DNA from: Alkalihalobacillus sp. YIM B00296
Lineage (GTDB): Bacteria > Bacillota > Bacilli > Bacillales > Fictibacillaceae
NCBI RefSeq assembly: GCF_020179385.1
Contig: NZ_JAIBLJ010000016.1
Coordinates: 1 to 64,000 of the forward strand
Direction of reading: 5' to 3'
Length of the DNA: 64,000 nt
Shown: positions 33,382-41,925 of the stretch, piece by piece
Layout of the letters: every line of letters begins with the position of its first letter
Numbering within the stretch: position 1 is the stretch's first letter
Notes under the pieces: model-generated
Database searches by the model: none
What the model saw: only the letters and a program-made list of their open reading frames with translations
What the model was told of the DNA's origin: nothing
Position numbers and translations under genes: made by a program

Positions 33382-34197
33382 GTGAGTTTTATCCAAATAA
33401 GAGATGTCAGTTATACTTATCCAAATGGTTTTATGGCTGTTAAAAGAGTATCTACAAATATTGAAAAGGGAGAAAAGCTGGCTATTGTTGGCCAAAATGG
33501 AGCTGGAAAGACAACCACAGTAAAAATGATGAATGGTCTATTACGGCCATCTAAGGGTGATATTTTTATTGACGGTCTAAACACAAAAGGTTACACCACT
33601 GCACAGATATCTAAACGAGTAGGATATGTTTTTCAAAATCCTGATGACCAGATTTTTCATAGTGATGTTTATAGTGAGATTGCTTATGGGCCTAAGAAAA
33701 AAGGGCTGTCAGAAGAAGAGATTTCTAATAGAGTAGAGAAAGTAGCAAAATTAGCAGGAATAGATAGATATCTAGACGAGAATCCATATAACCTACCATT
33801 TTCAACGAGAAAATTTGTTACAATAGCCTGTGTTTTAGCGATGGATGTTGATGTTGTGATTCTAGATGAACCAACTGCTGGACAAGATTATGTGGGCATG
33901 GCACAAATCACAAAATTAATTAATTATTTACAAAAAAACAATAAAACAGTGATTACTATTACCCATGACATGGAGTTTGTTGTTAATAATTTTGAGCGAG
34001 TTATTGTCATGGCAAATAAACAAATAATAGCTGACAAAAATAAAAGAGATGTTTTCTGGGATTTTAATGTTATTGAACAGTCAAGTATTAAACAACCTTA
34101 TATTAGCGAATTGGCAAATAGTATGAGTTTCGAAAGTAAAATTTTAACAATAGATGAATTTGTTAATTATTTATTTAATAGTAAAAAGAAGGTGTAG
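33382..34197 (+). CDS. ECF transporter ATPase, degenerate signature motif
   Basis: A 271-residue ABC ATPase. Walker A (GQNGAGKTTT), Q-loop (FQNPDDQIFHSDVYSEIAYG), Walker B (VVILDEPTAGQD) and H-loop (TITHDMEF) are intact. Where LSGGQ should stand the sequence reads NPYNLPFSTRKFVTIACVLA, so the signature is lost. In an asymmetric dimer this would leave only one of the two ATP sites fully competent. The start is GTG 33382 behind AGGAGGTG, four bases after the first ATPase. Confidence 0.9.
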   Translation: MSFIQIRDVSYTYPNGFMAVKRVSTNIEKGEKLAIVGQNGAGKTTTVKMMNGLLRPSKGDIFIDGLNTKGYTTAQISKRVGYVFQNPDDQIFHSDVYSEIAYGPKKKGLSEEEISNRVEKVAKLAGIDRYLDENPYNLPFSTRKFVTIACVLAMDVDVVILDEPTAGQDYVGMAQITKLINYLQKNNKTVITITHDMEFVVNNFERVIVMANKQIIADKNKRDVFWDFNVIEQSSIKQPYISELANSMSFESKILTIDEFVNYLFNSKKKV

Positions 34198-34200
34198 TCA

Positions 34201-35130
34201 ATGGGAAAAATTGCAGTAGTGGGAAGCTTAAATATTGATTTCATTTCAAATGTACATGAACTCCCTAAAGTTGGAGAAACAATTACAGCAACTAAATTTA
34301 AAGTATCTCCTGGTGGTAAAGGTGCTAATCAGGCTATTGCCGCAGCGAAGTTAGGGGGTGATGTGGAAATGATCGGAAGAGTCGGATGTGATGAATTTGG
34401 AGAGTTACTTATAGAGAATTTATCAAAAGAAGATGTCAGTACTAAGGGAATTAAAAAGGAGGGAGATACGGGAAGGACATTTATTAATGTTGATCATAAA
34501 GGTGAAAATACAATAACTTATGTACCTGGTGCAAATGGAGAGATAACAAAAGAAGATATTGATAAAAACCTTTACACTTTGAGTCAGAGTTCATATATTC
34601 TATTACAGCAAGAAATCGAAGAAGAAATATTAGAATATGTAGTGGAAAGGGTATCATCATTTCCTGAATGTAAAGTGATTATGAATGCTGCGCCAGCGAG
34701 ACACATAAATGAAAAAATCATTCGTGGTGTTCATACTCTCATAGTAAATGAAGTAGAGCTTGAATATTTAAGTGGGAAAGAAAATAGTGATATGAATATT
34801 GAGGAAAACATTCATCGTTTACTCAATCAGGGAATAAAGAAAATAATTGTTACGCTTGGAGAAAAAGGAGCAATATTTGCAAGCCAATCAAAATATAAAC
34901 ATATTCCTGCAATAAAGACTTCTGCCGTAGATACAACAGGTGCCGGGGACACCTTTATTGGAGCATATGTTGTTGCAAAATCTGAAGGCCAACCAGATAT
35001 TGAAGCGGTAGAGTTTTCGACAAAAGCTTCAGCGATTGCCGTTACAAGGAATGGTGCCCAACCATCTATTCCTACGAGGGAGGAATTGGAACAATTTGTG
35101 AAAAAGTCTGGAATAATTCATAGACTTTAA
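34201..35130 (+). CDS. rbsK: Ribokinase
   Basis: A 309-residue PfkB-family kinase that phosphorylates ribose at O5. N-terminal AVVGSLNIDFIS and GGKGANQAIAAAKLGG are ribokinase hallmarks. The second PfkB signature DTTGAGDTFIGAYVV holds the catalytic Asp, with AVTRNGAQPSIPT near the end. It starts three bases after the second ATPase. With a nucleoside hydrolase in the same cluster, its ribose probably comes from imported nucleosides. Confidence 0.92.
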   Translation: MGKIAVVGSLNIDFISNVHELPKVGETITATKFKVSPGGKGANQAIAAAKLGGDVEMIGRVGCDEFGELLIENLSKEDVSTKGIKKEGDTGRTFINVDHKGENTITYVPGANGEITKEDIDKNLYTLSQSSYILLQQEIEEEILEYVVERVSSFPECKVIMNAAPARHINEKIIRGVHTLIVNEVELEYLSGKENSDMNIEENIHRLLNQGIKKIIVTLGEKGAIFASQSKYKHIPAIKTSAVDTTGAGDTFIGAYVVAKSEGQPDIEAVEFSTKASAIAVTRNGAQPSIPTREELEQFVKKSGIIHRL

Positions 35131-35241
35131 ATAACTTTGATTGGATATATATGGGAATTTTCATCGGTGGTAAGCGTACTAGATTGGTATTTTTTGTTAG
35201 TGGTTAGTATCTTGAGCTAAAAAAGGGAGGTATTATAAATT

Positions 35242-35844
35242 ATGAAAAAAGGTTTGTTACATGATTTTACACTATTGGCTATTTTGTTGATTCCGGTAGG
35301 TGTTGCACTAAATTTTGTCACGAGTCAGATAGTTCAAATATTAAGGTTGCCTTTGCATCTAGATGCCATAGGAACTGTAATAGTATCTATGATTGCAGGA
35401 CCATGGGTAGGAGCCTTAACGGGTCTAGCCACAAATTTAATTACATCACTGACAAATCCTACAAGTCTATTTTTTGCGCCAGTATCTATAACTATTGGTT
35501 TGCTGATTGGTTATATGTCCAAGTTTGGAATGTTTAAAAAATTATGGACTACAATTGTCGCGGGTGTAGTGATTACTTTTTCATCTGTAATAGTTGCAGC
35601 CCCCATAGCTGTATATGTATTTGGAGGCGCCACTGGTAAATCAGTTGATACAGTTACTGCTGCTTTCTTGGCAACAACACAAAATATTTGGACTTCCGTT
35701 ATATCCAGTTCTATTTTGGTAGAAAGTCTTGATAAAATCTTGTCTGTTTTAATTGCCTATTTTATTGTAAAGAAAATGTCTGACAGATATCTATCTAAAA
35801 TGAATTATGGAGAAAGTTTTATACAAAATAAAAAAACAAGTTAA
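35242..35844 (+). CDS. ECF transporter substrate-binding (S) component
   Basis: A 200-residue membrane protein with six predicted helices. Features typical of S components are the short helices and loop LPLHLDAIGTVIVSMIAGPW near the N-terminus and AxxxA-like small-residue packing (AGPWVGALTGLATNLITSL). It would bind the substrate and toggle in the membrane with EcfT. The sequence does not identify the ligand. Neighbouring ribokinase and nucleoside hydrolase point to nucleosides. AAGGGAGG precedes the ATG. Confidence 0.82.
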   Translation: MKKGLLHDFTLLAILLIPVGVALNFVTSQIVQILRLPLHLDAIGTVIVSMIAGPWVGALTGLATNLITSLTNPTSLFFAPVSITIGLLIGYMSKFGMFKKLWTTIVAGVVITFSSVIVAAPIAVYVFGGATGKSVDTVTAAFLATTQNIWTSVISSSILVESLDKILSVLIAYFIVKKMSDRYLSKMNYGESFIQNKKTS

Positions 35845-36301
35845 ATACCCCAAAGAACGATGTGAAAATATGATAGGGTGTTGTTAAAAAAATCTATATG
35901 TCTCAAATAAAGATTCTATGAATCCAACTAGATCAAAAAATAAAAAAACTGTAATACTAGCCCGCCTGCTTTACAAGCGTGTCTATCAGATTCTTGCTTC
36001 TCTCACTTTTTATGTTGCGGAAGTAAAAGAACTTGGTGTGAATGGGCTTCAATTGATCATTGTACTGCATATACACGGGAGGATGAATACTGGTAAGCCG
36101 ATATGGCTTCCAGCTGGATTTTTTAGGTGGATTTTTAGATAGCAAGCTGTCACTAAACCAGTCAACTGTCATATAGAAGAATTTTTATTTCATAATAATC
36201 ACAGAGGCTTTTCTGACTCGACATATCTTTTTGTGTACTTAGCACTCGTACTTCAAAGGCTCTTTTTGAAGATTAAATATAATATAAGAGGTGTTTTAAT
36301 A
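35845..36301. other. Gap between S component and nucleoside hydrolase
   Basis: A 450-base stretch with no convincing gene. Overlapping 70-codon frames on both strands (35918-36142 plus, 35957-36172 minus) lack good ribosome-binding sites and known motifs. I suspect a decayed insertion. AGAGGTG just before 36302 is the start signal of the next gene. Confidence 0.35.
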
Positions 36302-37234
36302 ATGAAAAAGATGATTTTAGATGTAGATACAGGAGTTGACGATGCTCTAGCTATTGCATATGCTGTTGGACAGAGCGATGTTGAATTGTTAGGGATTACT
36401 ACCACTTTTGGAGTGGCCCCAGTAGAGTATTCATATAGAAATACAAAAAGTGTACTGGGTTCTTTAAATAAAGATGTACCTGTTTACAAAGGTTCCAAAG
36501 AGCCATTAAAAAGAGAGCGAGTTCATGATGGGAAAATTCATGGGAATGATGGCATTGGAGAAACATTAGGTTATGTAGAGGAAAGCGAAACAATCACTAA
36601 AGATGCAGTTGATTTCATTATTGAACAAACTAAAAAATATAAAAGTGATCTAATAATTGTAACAACAGGACCATTGACAAATTTAGCAAGGGCAATAGAC
36701 AAAGAACCCCAAATTATGAAATATGTTGGTAGGATTGTAACAATGGGTGGGGCAGTAGCCTCACCAGGAAATGTTAACAAATTTGCTGAGGCTAATATAT
36801 CTGTAGATCCAGATGCTGCAGACTTTGTGTTCAAATCACGGCTTCCAATTACTTTAGTAGGTTTGGATGTAACGAGAAAAACACTGCTAAACAAAGATAA
36901 CGTTAAAGAATGGGAAAGAATCGGCACTTCCTCAGCCAAATTCTTTGCTGCTTTTACTCAATTTTATCTCGATGCTTACAAAAAAATACACCCTACCTTA
37001 AAAGGGTGTGCCCTACACGATCCATTGGCAGTTGGGATAGCACTATATCCAGAGTTAGTAAGAACAATACCTATGCATATAGAAGTAGATTTAAGCGAAG
37101 AAGTTCTAGGGAGAACGGTTGAGAATACCAATTTAGAGGATACAGAACCAAACACACTAGTATGTTTACAAGTGGATTCAAAAAGATTCACAGAAGATTT
37201 TTTTAATAAAGTTAATAATATTTTGTCAGTATAA
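36302..37234 (+). CDS. Nucleoside hydrolase (IunH/RihA type)
   Basis: A 310-residue cytoplasmic N-ribohydrolase that splits nucleosides into base and ribose. The calcium-binding N-terminal motif is DVDTGVDDALAIAYA. IHGNDGIGETLG, the TMGGAVASPGNVN block, AEANISVDPDAADFVF, and the catalytic histidine in CALHDPLAVGIAL follow. The start was set at ATG 36302 with AGAGGTG upstream, giving the usual family length. It lies 457 bases after the S component, so it may be in the same operon or have its own promoter. Confidence 0.93.
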   Translation: MKKMILDVDTGVDDALAIAYAVGQSDVELLGITTTFGVAPVEYSYRNTKSVLGSLNKDVPVYKGSKEPLKRERVHDGKIHGNDGIGETLGYVEESETITKDAVDFIIEQTKKYKSDLIIVTTGPLTNLARAIDKEPQIMKYVGRIVTMGGAVASPGNVNKFAEANISVDPDAADFVFKSRLPITLVGLDVTRKTLLNKDNVKEWERIGTSSAKFFAAFTQFYLDAYKKIHPTLKGCALHDPLAVGIALYPELVRTIPMHIEVDLSEEVLGRTVENTNLEDTEPNTLVCLQVDSKRFTEDFFNKVNNILSV

Positions 37235-37363
37235 TTTTTTAAAAAAGGATGAAATTTGTAATATTAACATTAGTTGTTGAGTGTATAGGGGTAGCAACAG
37301 CGTAGCTGTTACCATCTGTAATATACAGTAAATAAATGGAATTTAACAAGGGGGGTAATAAAA

Positions 37364-37390
37364 ATGACTTACTTTAATTTAGATTTTTGA
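37364..37390 (+). other. Eight-codon ORF before a long hairpin
   Basis: AAGGGGGGTAATAAAA places a strong ribosome-binding site before ATG 37364, which opens MTYFNLDF and stops at TGA. Three bases later a 26-pair inverted repeat starts. It could be a leader peptide or the start of a destroyed transposase gene; neither is proven. Confidence 0.3.
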
Positions 37391-37392
37391 TT

Positions 37393-37452
37393 GAATCAAT
37401 TTCATAAATTAGCCCTTTAGAGCCTCAAGGGGCTAATTTATGAAATTGATTC
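37393..37452. repeat. 26-base inverted repeat with 8-base loop
   Basis: The left arm 37393-37418 (GAATCAATTTCATAAATTAG then CCCTTT) is matched by the right arm 37427-37452 with one G-U pair and otherwise full complementarity. The loop is AGAGCCTC. The stem is far longer than a usual terminator and is not followed by a T-run. Confidence 0.75.
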
Positions 37453-37504
37453 GCATACCTGATTAGCAAAGGTACCAAAAAATTTGTTGTCAAAACTTGC
37501 CTTG

Positions 37505-37532
37505 CTATTCCGAAAGGGCGCGATTGTGAAGT
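37505..37532. repeat. Dispersed GGGCGCGATTGTG repeat, copy 2
   Basis: CTATTCCGAAAGGGCGCGAT then TGTGAAGT matches the reverse of the motif at 411-441 and the palindrome at 51254-51284. Confidence 0.45.
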
Positions 37533-37538
37533 AATAAC

Positions 37539-37583
37539 GCCTAATTTCTCGCTTACCACATTGTTGAGAAATTAGGCTTTTTT
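37539..37583 (+). terminator. Rho-independent terminator
   Basis: GCCTAATTTCTC (37539-37550) and GAGAAATTAGGC (37566-37577) form a perfect twelve-pair stem with a 15-base loop, followed by TTTTTTA. It probably ends transcription from the nucleoside hydrolase side. Confidence 0.9.
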
Positions 37584-37730
37584 ATATTTGGGTTTTCTTA
37601 GCGTAGGATTTTTGTAAAATGTTGGCGAGCCCCCGATAAGGAAGCATGAAGAATTAAATGATGCATTCTTTCTATATATTAGACAAGGGACGAACAGGAG
37701 TTATCAGAAAGGGGGATTGCGGCAACTGAA

Positions 37731-37916
37731 CTATACAAGTTGAGTAACATGAACTTCAGGAATTTCCGTAAAGACATAAGAAGTGAAACCAGACCAAGAA
37801 GAACTTTTCGTTCTACTTGGCCTGGTTTTTGTATTTTCATGGAAAGTAGCGAGTCGTAGACCGGCTATTTTCAGTAGGTTGTAGGTTAATGCCACGATCC
37901 CGAACTCGACATGAAC
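37731..37916 (-). pseudogene. IS1182-family transposase, C-terminal fragment
   Basis: The minus strand reads VHVEFGIVALTYNLLKIAGL, then RLATFHENTKTRPSRT, ending at TAG (37731-37733). FGIVALTYNLLKIAGLRLA is the conserved C-terminal block of IS1182-type transposases. Only about 61 codons remain, with the rest of the gene missing upstream of 37916, next to the GTGCC repeat at 37929. It is an inactive insertion-sequence scar. Confidence 0.75.
37786..37835 (+). terminator. Long hairpin inside the IS remnant
   Basis: AAACCAGACCAAGAAGAAC pairs with GTTCTACTTGGCCTGGTTT, with two mismatches and a 5-base loop, followed by TTGTATTTT. It may act as a transcription barrier. Confidence 0.55.
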
Positions 37917-37928
37917 CTAGCTTTATCG

Positions 37929-37986
37929 TGCCTGGTACTATTTTGAACCGCTTGTACCCCAAGGCTTTTCAAATGGTGCCTGGTAC
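37929..37986. repeat. Dispersed GTGCCTGGTAC-type repeat, copy 4
   Basis: GTGCCTGGTACTATTTTGA, then TTGTACCCCAAGGCTTTTC, then AAATGGTGCCTGGTACA. Same spacer words (CCCCAAGG, TTTTCAAATGGTGCC) as the other copies, single-hairpin form. Confidence 0.75.
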
Positions 37987-38275
37987 AAAATCAAATCAAT
38001 GAGAATTAATTTTTCTTTTCTCCTTATTCGATTTGGAATTTATACAAAAATTTAACAGAAAAATGCATCTATTAATCTGCAAAATACGTCTAATAGAGTA
38101 ACGCTTGATACACGTCAGAAATTATAAAAAACAATAGGGATCCAAATACAAAAGTAATATTCAGATATATTACTTCAAGTGCTTTTTAAAATCAGATCAA
38201 TCTTGAAATGTTTACCAAGAATATAAGTAGTGATAAAATGGTAAAGTTGGTAATTAATTAATAAGGTGGAATAAT

Positions 38276-40423
38276 ATGAATAAAGTGTCAATCATTATAC
38301 CTGTATATAATACTGAAGAATTTTTAGAAGAATGTATTTTTTCGGTTATAAGGCAGTCTTATAGAAATTTCGAGATTCTATTAATCAACGATGGCTCTGC
38401 TATAAGTTGTAAAAATAAAATAAATGAACTTTTAGAAGTTGATGATAGGATAAAAGTTTTCCAACTTAAAGAACGTAAAGGTGTCGGAGCAGCACGGAAC
38501 TATGGAATCGAGAACGCTACTGGTGATTACATCTATTTCATGGATAGTGACGACTATCTTGGGGAAAGTGCGTTACAACTTCTCATCAACCAAATTTCCG
38601 ATTCTAAGATGATTACAGGCAAGCAGGTCAGGACGACGATCAGTCATGAAAATGAAGAAACTGCGACTGCACTTGATACAGAAGTAGACCCGGACGTTCA
38701 TTTTTACCAAAAAAACATTAAAAAGGCTTTTAAAAATAGATCCGCATTACATAGGCTTATTTCACGAGACTTAGTAAATGAAAGGAATATCCGTTTTTCA
38801 GAAGATGTAGAATGTTATTCAGATCTTTCCTTCATTTTGCCTCTATTAGTCAATCTAGATGAGGTCCCTTATGTTAAAAACGCTTTTTACTTCAAAAGGA
38901 AAAGAAATGATCCGATTACGAACCCATCAATCATACAAATAGATGCAGAAAGAAGGATCAAGGATTTCATAACCATTTACAAACAACTGAAGGAAAGATA
39001 CAAAGACAATTACGAAGCTGTTAAATTTTTAGACAACCATATGCTCAATTTTTATAGAAAAACAATCGTAACCTTCTTAAAGGAAGAAAACAACATCAAT
39101 TTGATCTATGACCAACTGGTATCCTTTGCAACAAAATTAGACCAACAGTTGTTAGCAAAAAAAAGCATCATCCTCCGTAGAGAACTAAATCCGTTAGTGA
39201 AAAATAATAGGGAAAAATTCGAGTCGGTAAATCGATTACACCAAAGGCTAAGAAAAGTGAAGTATGCTTTGACAGGAAGGACGAAATTATACACGCAATT
39301 ATACCGTTCCGTTTTTATAAAGCTCCCATTAAAAGAAAAAACCGTCCTGTTTGAAAGCTTCTTGGGGAAAAATTACTCCGACAATCCGAAATATATTTAT
39401 GAATATATGTTGAAAAATTGCCCTGACTACGATTTCATTTGGATTTTCAAAGAGCCAGGGAAGACGATTTCTGGGAACCCAAAACAAATCAAACGGTTCA
39501 GCTTGAAGTACTACTATTACATGGCAACCGCTAAATACTGGGTGAGCAATTCGAGGGTCCCGAAGCGGTTTGACAAAAGGGAAGGGAACGTCTATCTGCA
39601 AACCTGGCATGGGACTCCACTTAAGAAGCTTGTTTTCGACATGAAGGACATCCATTCTGCTAATCCGAATTACAAACGAGATGTATTCATTCAATCACGG
39701 CGCTGGGATTATTTGATTTCCCCTAACCAATATTCAACTGAAATTTTCGGCAGTGCTTTTAAATACGATAAGACCATGCTTGAATTCGGATACCCAAGGA
39801 ATGACATTCTTTATTCGGGGAATGACGAAGAAACGATTAATGGGCTTAAAAAGAAACTGGGTATACCCGTTGATAAAAAGGTCGTCCTTTATGCGCCGAC
39901 ATGGAGGGATAACGACTTTTTTGAAGCTGGAAAATACAGATTCACCTTACAATTGGACCTTCAAAAAATGAAAGAACAGCTCGGTGATGAATACATCGTT
40001 TTATTGAGAATGCATTATTTCATCGCAAACCAGCTGGATATTTCTGAGTTTGAAGGGTTCGCTTATGATCTATCAACCTATGATGATATTGCTGAGCTTT
40101 ATTTAGTCTCAGACATTTTGATTACAGACTATTCTTCTGTTTTCTTTGATTACGCCAACTTACGTCGTCCAATCCTTTTCTACACGTACGATCTGGAAAA
40201 TTATCGCGATACACTGCGAGGATTCTATATCGACATTGAGGAAGAGGTACCAGGTCCATTATTGAAAACAACAGATGAAGTGATAGCAACAATAGAAAAC
40301 ATTGAAGATGTCCATAATCAATACACGGATAAATATAATAAATTTTTTGAGAAATTCTGTTCCTGGGATGATGGAAAAGCCTCCGAAAAAGTCGTCAAAG
40401 AAGTCTTTGAGTTGAAATCATAA
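38276..40423 (+). CDS. GT2 glycosyltransferase fused to CDP-glycerol glycerophosphotransferase
   Basis: A 715-residue bifunctional protein for wall polymer synthesis at the inner membrane face. Residues 1-220 are a GT-A family 2 domain (VSIIIPVYNTEEFLEECIFS, DXD motif in YFMDSDDYLG). Residues about 340-710 are a TagB/TagF-type glycerophosphotransferase: VYLQTWHGTPLKKLVFDM, YLISPNQYSTEIFGSAF, VLYAPTWRDNDFF and DILITDYSSVFFDYANLRRP. It would add sugars and poly(glycerol phosphate) to a teichoic-acid-like chain. It stands alone with terminators on both sides and no other tag genes in view. ATG 38276 follows AAGGTGG. Confidence 0.88.
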   Translation: MNKVSIIIPVYNTEEFLEECIFSVIRQSYRNFEILLINDGSAISCKNKINELLEVDDRIKVFQLKERKGVGAARNYGIENATGDYIYFMDSDDYLGESALQLLINQISDSKMITGKQVRTTISHENEETATALDTEVDPDVHFYQKNIKKAFKNRSALHRLISRDLVNERNIRFSEDVECYSDLSFILPLLVNLDEVPYVKNAFYFKRKRNDPITNPSIIQIDAERRIKDFITIYKQLKERYKDNYEAVKFLDNHMLNFYRKTIVTFLKEENNINLIYDQLVSFATKLDQQLLAKKSIILRRELNPLVKNNREKFESVNRLHQRLRKVKYALTGRTKLYTQLYRSVFIKLPLKEKTVLFESFLGKNYSDNPKYIYEYMLKNCPDYDFIWIFKEPGKTISGNPKQIKRFSLKYYYYMATAKYWVSNSRVPKRFDKREGNVYLQTWHGTPLKKLVFDMKDIHSANPNYKRDVFIQSRRWDYLISPNQYSTEIFGSAFKYDKTMLEFGYPRNDILYSGNDEETINGLKKKLGIPVDKKVVLYAPTWRDNDFFEAGKYRFTLQLDLQKMKEQLGDEYIVLLRMHYFIANQLDISEFEGFAYDLSTYDDIAELYLVSDILITDYSSVFFDYANLRRPILFYTYDLENYRDTLRGFYIDIEEEVPGPLLKTTDEVIATIENIEDVHNQYTDKYNKFFEKFCSWDDGKASEKVVKEVFELKS

Positions 40424-40431
40424 ATATATCT

Positions 40432-40490
40432 GTACCAGACACCATTTTCAATTTCTTACGCCCCAAGGGTTCTGAAATGGTGCCTGTCAC
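40432..40490. repeat. Dispersed GTGCC-type repeat, copy 5
   Basis: GTACCAGACACCATTTTCAA, then ACGCCCCAAGGGTTCTGAAA, then TGGTGCCTGTCAC. It forms a hairpin directly after the glycosyltransferase gene. Confidence 0.75.
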
Positions 40491-40493
40491 TTG

Positions 40494-40523
40494 AAGACCG
40501 GTCCGTTTATGGGTCGGTCTTTT
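40494..40523 (+). terminator. Terminator of the glycosyltransferase gene
   Basis: AAGACCG (40494-40500) pairs with CGGTCTT (40515-40521), extended inward by CC/GG, then TTTATC. Confidence 0.75.
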
Positions 40524-40634
40524 ATCATCTGTTAAATCAAAATGGGAGACATTAGCACTTTAAACTGCGTTTTCAACATGTATACTGTTCGAATGTTATA
40601 ATATGGATCATTAGTGAAAAATAGGAGATTGATA

Positions 40635-41333
40635 ATGTCAAAGAAAAAATTCTGGTCTTCACCCTTAGGTATTATATTGGTACTTATTTTACTTCCGTTC
40701 ATCGGTGTCGGACTTTTATTAGCGTTTTTTTCAATAGATGTGAATGTAGGGGAAAGGTTTACTCAATGGGATGTGCAGGGCTATTTGAAAGATAAGTATC
40801 AAATTCCGTTTTATGTAGAAGTAGAGGAGCACTTTTCTTTAGGGACTCAGATTTCTGCTACTCCAATGAAAAACACAACATATGAATTTAAAGTAGAAAA
40901 GGATGGTAATGGCAGCTATAATGATAACTTTTTACACATATTTTATGAACGGGAACTTACAGAAGCTCTAGAAAACTATCCTGATTTATCTTCCGCGAGA
41001 ATAAAAATGTTTCTTAAAGATAAAGGTGAAAAATTCGATTTCAGTGAGACTTTTCCTGACTTGGCTAATATAACACCCACTTTTAATGTTACAAAATTAC
41101 AAAAAGGTGAAATAAATAGAGAAAAAGTGTTGGATTCATTAAAAGAAGTCATGCTCTTTATCGAAAAGGAAAAGATACAAATTGAAGAGTTGAATCTTTC
41201 GGTAGAGGTCGATGCGAATAAATTATACCATTATATTTCATACCTCATACCGAAGGAAGCATTATCCCAAATCGATACCGTAGAAAAATTGAAAAACTAT
41301 GAAACCGTCAAAACAGTAAAACGTCAACAATAA
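40635..41333 (+). CDS. Hypothetical membrane-anchored protein
   Basis: A 232-residue protein with one N-terminal transmembrane helix (LGIILVLILLPFIGVGLLLA, about residues 10-32) and an extracytoplasmic domain of about 195 residues rich in Lys and Glu. No cysteine and no catalytic motif stand out. The start was set at ATG 40635 behind AGGAG; an in-frame upstream ATG at 40614 lacks a ribosome-binding site. It is monocistronic, with a terminator at 41344. I do not recognise a family. Confidence 0.75.
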   Translation: MSKKKFWSSPLGIILVLILLPFIGVGLLLAFFSIDVNVGERFTQWDVQGYLKDKYQIPFYVEVEEHFSLGTQISATPMKNTTYEFKVEKDGNGSYNDNFLHIFYERELTEALENYPDLSSARIKMFLKDKGEKFDFSETFPDLANITPTFNVTKLQKGEINREKVLDSLKEVMLFIEKEKIQIEELNLSVEVDANKLYHYISYLIPKEALSQIDTVEKLKNYETVKTVKRQQ

Positions 41334-41343
41334 TTATAATCTC

Positions 41344-41372
41344 AAGACCATCAACCTGGTGGTCTTTCTTTT
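41344..41372 (+). terminator. Terminator of the hypothetical membrane protein gene
   Basis: AAGACCA (41344-41350) pairs with TGGTCTT (41360-41366), followed by TCTTTTG. Confidence 0.7.
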
Positions 41373-41382
41373 GTACTAACTG

Positions 41383-41480
41383 TGTACCAGACACCATTTA
41401 CAATCCCTTGTCCCTAAAGGCTTTTCTGAAATTGCCAGGAATCCCTTGGTGGAGCGGCTTTTGAATCAGTGCCTGGCATG
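41383..41480. repeat. Dispersed GTGCC-type repeat, copy 6 (degenerate composite)
   Basis: GTACCAGACACCATTTACAA, then CCCTAAAGGCTTTTCTGAAA, and a second half with GCGGCTTTTGAATCAGTGCC followed by TGGCATGG. It looks like the two-hairpin form with base changes. Confidence 0.65.
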
Positions 41481-41588
41481 GATTCTACAAAAATCTACAT
41501 TTTTTGCAGGAGATATTAACTTTATAGAGAAATATTATAAAGTTTGGAAGTCTATACATATGAAATTTCAGGAAAATGGGGGCGTGTA

Positions 41589-41779
41589 ATGTTTAGTAAG
41601 GAGAAATTTTAATCGCTGTTGGATTGTTCATCATGTTGTTAAGCCCCTATATTACGGATCAATGGACAGATTATATCGAATACAGAGTTAATGGCATCTA
41701 TCATTTTGACTTCCTGTACCTTCAAATCATGATCGCTTTAATGGATTTCACTTCAATACTTCCAGTTCATTCATCTTGA
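41589..41779 (+). pseudogene. Small membrane protein with one-base frameshift
   Basis: ATG 41589 (after GGGGGCGTGTA) opens MFSKEKF and stops at TAA 41610. Shifting one base gives continuous LIAVGLFIMLLSPYITDQWT, then YIEYRVNGIYHFDFLYLQIM, ending at TGA 41777. The joined product would be about 62 residues with one N-terminal membrane helix. It is probably a recently broken gene, or a sequencing error in the T-run. Confidence 0.5.
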
Positions 41780-41925
41780 TCCTAGAGAAGCTTAATTGAT
41801 TAAAACTTTTTCATAATATTCCAGGTATTACATAAAAAGCAATCAAAGGGGGGCGTGAATTCGACCCGATTTTACAAGATTCATACCATGATAACTTCAT
41901 ATAATCATAGGGGGATATACGTGAA

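Larger units (their letters stand above)
37584..38275. other. Non-coding region with IS remnant and repeat
   Basis: Apart from the IS1182-type fragment (37731-37916), the hairpin within it and the GTGCC-type repeat (37929-37986), I see nothing coding. AAGGTGG before 38276 is the ribosome-binding site of the next gene. Confidence 0.4.

Noticed and set aside
35918-36172. Overlapping open frames on both strands before the nucleoside hydrolase
   Set aside because: Neither has a ribosome-binding site nor a known motif; at most a decayed insertion.
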